A stretch of 5,582 bases of DNA from Caldilineae bacterium. Its GTDB lineage: Bacteria; Chloroflexota; Anaerolineae; JAAEKA01. Position 1 is the stretch's first letter, and each line of letters begins with the position of its first letter. The notes under the pieces are model-generated. The model was not told the origin of the DNA. It did not search any database and saw only the letters and a list, made by a program, of their open reading frames with translations. Location: positions 1-5,582 of the forward strand of contig JACKBK010000077.1 in the NCBI GenBank assembly GCA_020634555.1, read 5' to 3'. Below, one piece after another: positions 1-5,234 of this stretch. A program made the translations under genes and the position numbers.

Positions 1-125
1 CAATCCTGGAGGGCGGCGTATAGCTGAACGGAAGCCGCTTTGAAATTCTTCCGCCAGATCGATGGACCACACCATTATTCTCTGCCTATGATGCTTTACT
101 AGCTCAGGCTTTGGTAACGTAAAGA
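1..125. other. Left flank with no convincing gene
   Basis: All three + frames close early, with stops at 21-23, 25-27 and 41-43. At most the last few codons of an upstream gene could be here, and none is recognisable. On the - strand one frame stays open from the left edge rightwards through this stretch and could start at an ATG near position 73. It has no clear ribosome binding site, no recognisable motif, and its open frame continues upstream into the terminator hairpin, so I do not call it. The terminator at 126-169 suggests this is the 3' flank of an upstream + strand transcript. Confidence 0.4.
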
Positions 126-169
126 AACAAAACCGGTGGGCATTCTCGACGATGCCCGCCGGTTTTGTT
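126..169 (+). terminator. Intrinsic terminator, probably bidirectional
   Basis: Bases 126-143 pair with 152-169 to give an 18-bp stem with a single G-T wobble (137/158) around the 8-base loop 144-151. The core is GC-rich (CCGGTGGGC against GCCCGCCGG). The right arm ends in TTTTGTT and is followed by a pyrimidine-rich stretch, as expected for termination on the + strand. The left flank is A-rich, so the - strand copy also ends in a T-rich tract and could terminate leftward transcription. It separates the haem operon from upstream transcription. Confidence 0.88.
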
Positions 170-233
170 GTCTCTGGCAAACCTGGCTAGATTCTTCTGA
201 CGAAAGCTGCATCCTTAAAACTGACCCAAAAAC

Positions 234-247
234 ATGATCTGAATCAT
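234..247. repeat. Small inverted repeat upstream of the promoter
   Basis: ATGAT (234-238) and ATCAT (243-247) form a perfect 5-bp inverted repeat with a 4-base centre. It abuts the putative -35 element of the operon promoter. It could be a dyad operator for a separate transcription factor, but a repeat this short can arise by chance in AT-rich DNA. Confidence 0.25.
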
Positions 248-275
248 TGTATGTTTAGCCGTGCATAGGTATAAT
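247..275 (+). promoter_or_regulatory. Sigma-70-type promoter of the haem operon
   Basis: A perfect TATAAT -10 hexamer lies at 270-275. A partial -35 (TTGTAT, 247-252; TTG matches the consensus) sits at the ideal 17-base spacing. The predicted transcript start is near 282, giving a leader of about 35 bases before the regulator gene. The stretch is clearly AT-richer than the coding DNA. A second -10-like hexamer, TATACT at 290-295, lies downstream but has no -35 partner, so it is a weaker alternative. With short gaps downstream, this promoter probably drives the regulator and the haem genes together. Confidence 0.65.
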
Positions 276-293
276 CACTTGTGCTTAGATATA
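252..293 (+). promoter_or_regulatory. Candidate operator: three phased direct repeats
   Basis: The motif TGYWTAG occurs three times in the same orientation: TGTTTAG at 252-258, TGCATAG at 262-268 and TGCTTAG at 282-288. Start-to-start distances are 10 and 20 bases, placing all three on one face of the helix. The last two extend to a 13-base repeat (261-273 and 281-293) with 11 identities. The boxes lie between -35 and -10 and over the predicted transcription start, a classical repression position. The product of the next gene has a BldC/excisionase-like HTH, and BldC is known to bind direct repeats in head-to-tail array, so autoregulation is a reasonable inference. It has not been demonstrated. 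Confidence 0.45.
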
Positions 294-295
294 CT

Positions 296-301
296 AAGGA
301 G
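296..301 (+). promoter_or_regulatory. Ribosome binding site with unusual spacing
   Basis: AAGGAG is a strong Shine-Dalgarno sequence, but it lies 15 bases before the ATG at 317, longer than usual. An in-frame stop (TAA, 302-304) rules out a longer reading frame for the regulator; only a CTG at 314 lies between. The motif is better spaced for a TTG at 310 in another frame, which opens a frame closed by TAA at 331-333, and too close to the ATG at 304. Confidence 0.6.
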
Positions 302-303
302 TA

Positions 304-333
304 ATGTACTTGTCTGATGTCGACTCTGAGTAA
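304..333 (+). other. Possible 9-codon leader ORF overlapping the regulator start
   Basis: ATG at 304, or TTG at 310 in the same frame, reads MYLSDVDSE and stops at 331-333. It overlaps the first 17 bases of the regulator gene. The strong AAGGAG is 8 bases from the TTG, a better fit than to the regulator's own ATG. It may be a leader peptide that tunes regulator translation, or just a chance frame. Such a short peptide carries no recognisable signal of its own. Confidence 0.15.
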
Positions 334-952
334 CAACAACGATTCATGGCTGGATCTCTCTGACGCTGCTAATCTGTTGGGAGTCCACTACACAACCTTG
401 CGTCGCTGGGCAGATGCTGGTGAAGTACCCCACTACCGCACACCTGGCGGGCGCCGGCGCTTCAAGCGGTCAGAGATAGCAGGCTTTCTTGAGAGTCTGC
501 ACGAAGGCGATGTTGTCGAGACCAAATCGGTGGTCCGGCTGGACGCGCCGTCAGTGGGCGCGCGTATCGCCCACGCAGGCGTCACTGGCGAGCCGTGGTA
601 CGGCAAGTTCGACGAAAGCCAGCGCCTGTCCTTGCGCGACGAAGGGCGCCAGATGATGGCTGTGCTGTTGCAGTACGCCACCAGGACCAACGGCGGTGAG
701 GTGTTCCTGCAAGAGGGCCGGCGGATGGCCGGCGCATACGGCCAGATGTGCCGCCAGGCAGGACTGTCGCTTGTGGAAACGGCCAAAGCGTTTGTACGGG
801 TGCGCCGTTCGATTATCGACTCGGTGTATGAAGCCGGTACGTTGGCCGGAACGCCAGACTCCGACACCTGGCGGTTGTACGACCGCATGAACACTTTTCT
901 GGACGCCATGTTGCTGGCCACGCTGGAGGCCTACGACGAGTCCGACGTATAG
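317..952 (+). CDS. HTH (MerR/excisionase-like) transcriptional regulator with C-terminal helical domain
   Basis: This is a 211-residue soluble protein. Residues about 11-60 form an excisionase/BldC-like winged HTH: a first helix with AANLLGVHYTTLRRW (18-31) and a wing with TPGGRRRF (42-49), typical of MerR-superfamily DNA binding. Residues about 65-100 look like a linker. Residues about 100-206 are predicted to be all-helical and resemble RsbR-type N-terminal sensory domains (for example AGLSLVETAKAFVRVRRSII, 148-167), a weak match made by eye. The only cysteine is Cys145; with the histidines at 24, 39, 62 and 86 it is a possible but unproven haem or metal contact. It is the first gene after the promoter and lies 32 bases before ahbD, so it probably controls this operon. 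The ligand is unknown. An in-frame stop at 302-304 fixes the start near 317. Confidence 0.8.
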   Translation: MSTLSNNNDSWLDLSDAANLLGVHYTTLRRWADAGEVPHYRTPGGRRRFKRSEIAGFLESLHEGDVVETKSVVRLDAPSVGARIAHAGVTGEPWYGKFDESQRLSLRDEGRQMMAVLLQYATRTNGGEVFLQEGRRMAGAYGQMCRQAGLSLVETAKAFVRVRRSIIDSVYEAGTLAGTPDSDTWRLYDRMNTFLDAMLLATLEAYDESDV

Positions 953-984
953 CTCCCCATCTATTCCAGCTAGAGGAAATCATT

Positions 985-2130
985 GTGAAACTGTCGCCCT
1001 ATCCTCCGCCGCGCCTGGTTTTCTGGGAGACCACCGCCGGCTGCAACCTGGCGTGCATCCACTGCCGCCGCATCACCGTCGCCGACCAACTCCTGCCGCA
1101 GGACCTGACAACCCGTGAATCCTTTGATCTGATCGATCAGATCGCCGAGTTTGCCCGGCCGATCTTTGTGTTGTCAGGCGGTGAGCCGCTCTTCCGGCCC
1201 GACATCTTCGACATCGCGCGCCACGCCAGCGATGCCGGTCTGATCGTCGCACTGGCCACCAACGGCACACTGATCGACGCCGATGTCGCACGCCGCATAA
1301 AACAAAGCGGCGTGCAGCGGGTGAGCATCAGCTTCGACGGCGCCGATGCACCGACCCACGACATATTCCGCGGCCCCGGCGCGTTCGACAAGGCCATCGC
1401 GGGCATGGAGCATCTTCGCTCCATCGGTGTGCCCTATCAGATCAATACCACAGTTGCTCGACATAACGTTGGCCAGATGTCGGAGACGCTGGCTTTGGCA
1501 AAGGGGATGAGCGCGCAGGCGTTGCACCTGTTCCTGCTGGTGCCGGTGGGCTGTGGCGTCGAGATCGCCGACGACCAGCAGATCAGCCCGGCCGAGTACG
1601 AGGAAGTACTGAACTGGATGTACGACGAGGAGATGGCCGGCGGCATGGAGCTAAAGGCCACCTGTGCGCCGCACTACTTCCGCATTGTGCGCCAGCGCCA
1701 GGCCGAGGAACGGCGCCAGGGCATCTTCCGCGAGCGGCCGGCCAGCCATGGTCGCCAGAAGCACGCCGGCAGCAACGGCGCATCGGGCCATCCCGGCGGC
1801 CAGCCCAACGCAATGAACGCGATGACCAAGGGCTGCCTGGCCGGAACGGGCGTTTGCTTCGTCAGCCACCGCGGCGAGGTGTTCCCTTGCGGCTATCTGC
1901 CCGTGGAGGCCGGCAACATCCGCAACCAGCCGTTCCGCGAGATATGGGAAGACTCCAGCCTCTTCGCCGAGCTGCGCGACCCGGAGTTGCTGGGCGGCAA
2001 ATGCGGCCTGTGCGAGTTCAAGCGGGTTTGCGGCGGCTGCCGGGCGCGGGCCTACGGCATGACCGCGGCGTACCTGGACGAAGAACCGTTCTGCACCTAC
2101 GAACCCGCGGCTATCCGGCTTGATGCGTAG
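985..2130 (+). CDS. ahbD: Radical SAM/SPASM coproheme decarboxylase, AhbD-like
   Basis: AhbD converts Fe-coproporphyrin III (coproheme) to haem b by oxidative decarboxylation of two propionates without oxygen, in the cytoplasm. The 381 residues show the radical SAM CxxxCxxC cluster motif (Cys20, 24, 27), the SGGEP SAM-binding motif (64-68) and SFDGA (116-120). The C-terminal SPASM/Twitch part has cysteines at 284, 291, 302, 340, 343, 349, 352 and 370, in the contexts GCLAGTG, FPCGYLPV and CGLCEFKRVCGGCRARAYG, which are characteristic of the NirJ/AhbC/AhbD group. KATCAPHYFR (224-233) is also typical. A Gly/His/Gln-rich linker (about 252-282) joins the two parts. The start is GTG at 985, with AGAGGA at 972-977 spaced 7 bases. 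NirJ (haem d1) or AhbC are the alternatives, but the neighbouring ferrochelatase and HemQ-like gene favour the coproheme step. The last codons lie in a heptad repeat tract. Confidence 0.82.
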   Translation: MKLSPYPPPRLVFWETTAGCNLACIHCRRITVADQLLPQDLTTRESFDLIDQIAEFARPIFVLSGGEPLFRPDIFDIARHASDAGLIVALATNGTLIDADVARRIKQSGVQRVSISFDGADAPTHDIFRGPGAFDKAIAGMEHLRSIGVPYQINTTVARHNVGQMSETLALAKGMSAQALHLFLLVPVGCGVEIADDQQISPAEYEEVLNWMYDEEMAGGMELKATCAPHYFRIVRQRQAEERRQGIFRERPASHGRQKHAGSNGASGHPGGQPNAMNAMTKGCLAGTGVCFVSHRGEVFPCGYLPVEAGNIRNQPFREIWEDSSLFAELRDPELLGGKCGLCEFKRVCGGCRARAYGMTAAYLDEEPFCTYEPAAIRLDA

Positions 2131-2168
2131 ATAGTGAAACGTGATGCGTGAAACGTGTTGCGTTGTGC
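2120..2168 (+). repeat. Heptanucleotide tandem repeat tract at the ahbD 3' end
   Basis: Seven consecutive 7-base units read TTGATGC, GTAGATA, GTGAAAC, GTGATGC, GTGAAAC, GTGTTGC, GTTGTGC. The clearest part is a 14-base unit repeated in tandem (2134-2147 and 2148-2161) with one mismatch. The consensus is GTGNNNC. The tract covers the end of ahbD and its stop codon (TAG, 2128-2130), then continues into the intergenic space. It resembles the short tandem heptamer families (STRR type) known from filamentous cyanobacteria. Whether it is a genome-wide family here cannot be told from one copy. Confidence 0.7.
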
Positions 2169-2185
2169 ATCAATAAGTTACCGCT

Positions 2186-2210
2186 TTGGCCGGTCTCCTG
2201 ACCGAGCCAA
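2186..2210 (+). promoter_or_regulatory. Hairpin in the ahbD-hemQ intergenic leader
   Basis: TTGGC-CGGTC (2186-2195) pairs with GACCG-GCCAA (2200-2204 and 2206-2210) around the loop TCCT, leaving A2205 bulged. This gives a 10-bp stem. No T tract follows, so it is a poor intrinsic terminator. It may stabilise or punctuate the mRNA between ahbD and the downstream genes, allowing unequal expression. The 111-base gap that holds it is the largest between genes of the operon. I saw no good promoter in the gap. Confidence 0.4.
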
Positions 2211-2241
2211 TGCCACTTCAAACATTCGCTGACGATGACCT

Positions 2242-2958
2242 ATGACTGACACCACTGGACTTGACATCCGCGAGAAGAGCCGCACCGGCGACGGCCGCGA
2301 GCAAACGCTGGACCGGCGGCTGTTTATGCAACTGCTGGCCTTTGGCGAGTGCCGCGACACAGCGCCTCTGACAAGGGCGCTTGACGAATACCGGCTGCCT
2401 GGCGTGCTTTACGCCGACATCAACGATCCGCGCGGCGTGGCGCTGCTGACCTTCAGCGAGAACCCCGACTTCTTCCTGACCGATCTGCGCAGCTTCCTGG
2501 GCGAGGCGCCCTTTGCCGATTTGCAGCCGAAGCCAGAGCTAACCATGCTGGGCCGCACCTATGCGCTGGGCTACGAGGAGGACCTTCAACGGGCGCTAAT
2601 CGATCGGCCGCGCGAGAAGGTTTGCAATCCTGCCATGCCGTGGGCGATCTGGTATCCGCTGCGGCGCGCTGGCTCCTTCGAGCAGCTTTCGGCGCAGGAC
2701 CAGCGCACCATCCTCATGGAACACGGCGGCATCGGGATGGCCTACGGTCGGGCTGGCTACGGCACCGACATTCGCCTGATGTGCCACGGGCTGGACAAGA
2801 ACGACAACGACTTCGTGGTTGGCCTCGTCGGGCCTGACCTGTACCCACTGTCGTCCATCGTGCAGCGGATGCGCAAAACCAAACAGACCTCGCTGCACCT
2901 CGAGCGGCTGGGGCCGTTCTTCACTGGCAAGGCGATCTGGCAGGCGTCGAGCTCATGA
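2242..2958 (+). CDS. hemQ: Chlorite dismutase/HemQ-family haem protein, probable coproheme decarboxylase
   Basis: In the coproporphyrin-dependent pathway HemQ (ChdC) uses peroxide to decarboxylate coproheme to haem b. This 238-residue soluble protein has the family's ferredoxin-like double fold pattern: an N-terminal half from about 26 (RLFMQLLAFGEC) and a C-terminal half ending in LGPFFTGK (223-230). His161 in LMEHG fits the proximal haem ligand. Tyr138 in WYPLRR is the best candidate for the catalytic tyrosine of the YPMSK motif in Firmicutes HemQ, but the motif is diverged. IRLMCHGLDKNDNDFVV (177-193) replaces the usual GLDD-EFVV region and has extra residues. The distal Gln/Arg cannot be assigned. 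The start is ATG at 2242: an in-frame TGA at 2236-2238 excludes extension, and no good Shine-Dalgarno is visible. It overlaps hemH by 4 bases (ATGA). A peroxidase or haem chaperone role is possible; true chlorite dismutase is unlikely in this context. Confidence 0.78.
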   Translation: MTDTTGLDIREKSRTGDGREQTLDRRLFMQLLAFGECRDTAPLTRALDEYRLPGVLYADINDPRGVALLTFSENPDFFLTDLRSFLGEAPFADLQPKPELTMLGRTYALGYEEDLQRALIDRPREKVCNPAMPWAIWYPLRRAGSFEQLSAQDQRTILMEHGGIGMAYGRAGYGTDIRLMCHGLDKNDNDFVVGLVGPDLYPLSSIVQRMRKTKQTSLHLERLGPFFTGKAIWQASSS

Positions 2959-3866
2959 CAACCGCTGTTCTTCTGCTGGCCTACGGCGGCCCCGACTCGC
3001 TGGATGACATCCCGGCCTATCTGCTCGACATCCGCGGCGGCCGCGAGACGCCCCAACACCTGATCGACGAGATCACCGAGCGCTACCGGCTGATCGGCGG
3101 CTGCTCGCCGCTGTTGCCGATCACCCGCAGCGCCGCGGCCAAGCTGCAAGCCGAGCTGGACATCCCGGTGTATGTCGGTATGCGCCATTGGCGCCCGTTC
3201 ATTCGTGAGACCGTGGCGCAGATGCTGGCCGACGGCGTGGACCACATCATCGCAGTCTGCATGGCGCCCCACTACAGCAGCCTCAGCATCGGCGCCTACA
3301 AGGCGCGGCTGGAGGAAGCACTGGCCGAAAGCACTGCCAGTCCTGCCGTCACCCTCGAATTCGTCGACTCCTGGTACACCCAGCCGGAATATCTCGACGC
3401 GGTGGCCGCCAATGTCGCGGCAACGCTGGAGCGGTTCCCGACAGCGGACCGGGACGATGTGTTGGTGGTGTTTACTGCCCACAGTCTGCCGGAGTTCATC
3501 CTGCAGCGCGGTGATCCCTACGACCGGCAACTGCACGAGACGGCGGAACTCCTGGCGCAGCGGTTGTTGCTGCCCGCCGACCGCTGGACCTTCAGCTACC
3601 AGAGCGCTGCTCAAACCGGCGTTCCCTGGCTGGGGCCGCAGATCGAAGCGTTGATCCCCGAACTGGCAGCTCAGGACCGGCGCAACATCCTGGTCGCACC
3701 GGTCGGTTTCATCGCCGACCACGTGGAAGTACTCTACGACATCGACATCGGCGTGCAGGCCATCGCTGCCCGGTCCGGTGTTCGCGTTGAGCGGCCGCCT
3801 ATGCTCAACGACAGTCCGCCTCTGATTGCTGCGCTGGCAGCTATTGCCAGCAGCTATCTCGATTAG
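2955..3866 (+). CDS. hemH: Ferrochelatase, soluble, coproporphyrin (CpfC) type likely
   Basis: This enzyme inserts Fe2+ into a porphyrin. At 303 residues it is close to the Bacillus subtilis enzyme (about 310), with no membrane anchor and no C-terminal [2Fe-2S] cysteines (only Cys50 and Cys102). Visible motifs: LLLAYGGP at 6-13 (Tyr10 corresponds to the active-site tyrosine of the Gram-positive enzymes), IGGCSPLLPIT (47-57), the catalytic histidine His176 in FTAHSLP, SYQSAAQTGVPWLGP (214-228) and DHVEVLYDID (255-264) with the conserved acidic residue Glu257. The HemQ-family neighbour and soluble form suggest coproporphyrin III is the substrate rather than protoporphyrin IX; that is inference. 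The ATGA overlap with the preceding stop and the absence of a strong ribosome binding site point to translational coupling with the HemQ-like gene, fitting direct hand-over of coproheme. Confidence 0.93.
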   Translation: MTTAVLLLAYGGPDSLDDIPAYLLDIRGGRETPQHLIDEITERYRLIGGCSPLLPITRSAAAKLQAELDIPVYVGMRHWRPFIRETVAQMLADGVDHIIAVCMAPHYSSLSIGAYKARLEEALAESTASPAVTLEFVDSWYTQPEYLDAVAANVAATLERFPTADRDDVLVVFTAHSLPEFILQRGDPYDRQLHETAELLAQRLLLPADRWTFSYQSAAQTGVPWLGPQIEALIPELAAQDRRNILVAPVGFIADHVEVLYDIDIGVQAIAARSGVRVERPPMLNDSPPLIAALAAIASSYLD

Positions 3867-3873
3867 TGAATTG

Positions 3874-3879
3874 AAAGGG
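3874..3879 (+). promoter_or_regulatory. Ribosome binding site fixing the TTG start of hemA
   Basis: AAAGGG lies 8 bases before TTG at 3888. The reading frame from there gives MPLVLVGLNHRTA, the standard beginning of glutamyl-tRNA reductases, so the TTG start is well supported even though it is a weak initiation codon. Confidence 0.7.
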
Positions 3880-3887
3880 TTGTTATC

Positions 3888-5234
3888 TTGCCCCTTGTTC
3901 TTGTTGGCCTCAATCATCGAACAGCATCAGTTGCCCTGCGCGAGCAGATGATATCGGCTGGTTGCGCGTTGGATGGCGCTGTCCTGGACGCGCACCCTGG
4001 GCTGAACGCGTTGCCACATGACCACCGCCACACCGCCGGTATCCATGAGAGCGTCATCCTGTCGACCTGCAACAGACTGGAGATATACGCGACCTGCGGC
4101 GCGCCTGAAGAGGGCGTCAGCGCTATCATCGGTTATCTATCAGGCCAGCAGGGACTGGGTCCCGATCAGCTTCGGCCACACCTCTACATCCTGGAAAACG
4201 AGGCAGCAGCGGAGCACCTGATGCGGGTCTCATGCGGGTTGGATTCTCTGGTATTGGGTGAGCCGCAGATATTGGGGCAAGTAGCTGAGGCGTTTGCACA
4301 AGCACAAGGCGCCGGCATGTCTGGACTCTTGTTGGCACAGCTTTTCTCGCGCGCTATTCACGCCGGCAAGCGGGCACGCAACGAGACCGGGATCAGCCGC
4401 CACACGACATCGGTAAGCCACGTCGCGGTCAGATTGGCTCGTGAGCAACTGGGCGACCTGCACAACAGGCGTGTCCTGATTGTCGGCGCGGGCGAGATGG
4501 CAGAGATTGCTGCTGTTGCTGTGCATGGCGAGGGCGCGCGCCATCTAACCTTCATTAACCGCACCTATGGCCGGGCTGAACAGTTGGCTTACCGTTTCGG
4601 TGGCCGTGCGCTGAACTGGTATCATCTGTCACGCGCACTGGCCGAAGCGGATTTGGTGATCAGCGCCACGGGCGCTCCTCACGCCGTAATCTATCGGGAC
4701 GACCTTGCCAGGGTGTTGCCGCATCGTAGCAGGTCCCCGTTGGTGATTGTCGATGTGGCCCTGCCGCGCGATGTGGAGCCGGAAGTCAGCCAGTTGAGCG
4801 GTGTTCTTCGCTTCGATATCGACGATCTGAACGGGACCGTCGATGCCAATCTCGCCCAACGGCAAGCAGCGATACCGGCGGTCGAGTCGATCATCCAGCA
4901 GGAACTGGACGAGTACCTCTCCTGGCAACGAAGCCGCGAGGTGGTGCCGGTTCTGGTTGATCTGCGGCGAAAGGTAGAAACCGTCGCGGCCTGCGAGCTT
5001 GAGGCTGCTTTGCGGCGACTTGATGGCGCCGACCAGGAAACCGAAGCGGTCATGCGTCTGCTGACTCACCGTATCATCGGCAAACTGTTGCACGAGCCGA
5101 CCGTTCGTTTGAAAGGCGAGGCTGTCAACGGCAACGGCATCGTATACGCCGACGCGTTGCGCGAGTTGTTCGATTTGGGCGGCGAGACGGCGGACGTTCA
5201 AGTGCTGGCTGAGAGGAATGGCTTTCATGCCTGA
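3888..5234 (+). CDS. hemA: Glutamyl-tRNA reductase
   Basis: HemA reduces glutamyl-tRNA(Glu) with NADPH to glutamate-1-semialdehyde, the committed step of C5-pathway tetrapyrrole synthesis in the cytoplasm. The 448 residues are full length for the family. The N-terminal catalytic domain has GLNHRTA (7-13) and the nucleophilic Cys61 in LSTCNRLEIY. LGEPQILGQV (123-132) and KRARNETGIS (161-170) are conserved. The NADPH-binding domain carries VLIVGAGEMAEIAA (196-209), TFINRT (221-226) and ISATGAPH (258-265). The C-terminal helical dimerisation region follows (about 320-430). Between residues 24 and 50 the loop before Cys61 is His- and Ala-rich and somewhat longer than usual, and the HRTAP signature reads HRTAS. 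It uses a TTG start, which may hold down this rate-limiting enzyme. It begins 21 bases after hemH and overlaps hemC by 8 bases. Its presence shows the C5 rather than the Shemin route. Confidence 0.96.
   Translation: MPLVLVGLNHRTASVALREQMISAGCALDGAVLDAHPGLNALPHDHRHTAGIHESVILSTCNRLEIYATCGAPEEGVSAIIGYLSGQQGLGPDQLRPHLYILENEAAAEHLMRVSCGLDSLVLGEPQILGQVAEAFAQAQGAGMSGLLLAQLFSRAIHAGKRARNETGISRHTTSVSHVAVRLAREQLGDLHNRRVLIVGAGEMAEIAAVAVHGEGARHLTFINRTYGRAEQLAYRFGGRALNWYHLSRALAEADLVISATGAPHAVIYRDDLARVLPHRSRSPLVIVDVALPRDVEPEVSQLSGVLRFDIDDLNGTVDANLAQRQAAIPAVESIIQQELDEYLSWQRSREVVPVLVDLRRKVETVAACELEAALRRLDGADQETEAVMRLLTHRIIGKLLHEPTVRLKGEAVNGNGIVYADALRELFDLGGETADVQVLAERNGFHA
5212..5217 (+). promoter_or_regulatory. 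Ribosome binding site deciding the hemC start
   Basis: AGAGGA lies inside the end of hemA. It is 9 bases before the ATG at 5227 and immediately adjacent to an in-frame ATG at 5218. Normal spacing favours 5227; the upstream ATG would leave no room for the ribosome. hemC translation is thus initiated within the hemA coding region. Confidence 0.65.

Noticed and set aside
1..75. Possible - strand gene starting near 73 and running off the left edge
   Set aside because: Only about 25 codons are visible, with no ribosome binding site or recognisable motif, and the frame is also open upstream through the terminator, so the openness is uninformative.
99..120. TAGCTCAGG-TTTGGTAACG looks like the D-arm of a tRNA
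   Set aside because: No matching acceptor stem, anticodon arm or TTCGA T-loop is found around it on either strand; the sequence that follows is the terminator hairpin.
290..295. TATACT as the main -10 element giving a nearly leaderless transcript
   Set aside because: It has no -35 partner at suitable distance, while TATAAT at 270-275 has a partial -35 at 17 bases and leaves room for the AAGGAG site.
2242..2958. True chlorite dismutase for perchlorate respiration
   Set aside because: There are no perchlorate reductase genes nearby, the protein shows no export signal, and it overlaps a ferrochelatase gene in a haem operon, all of which favour the HemQ-type role.
2757..3917. Long open frame of 386 codons on the - strand opposite the HemQ-like gene and hemH
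   Set aside because: It lies antisense to two genes with clear family motifs, has no recognisable domain, and is explained by GC-rich codon bias leaving the opposite frame without stops.
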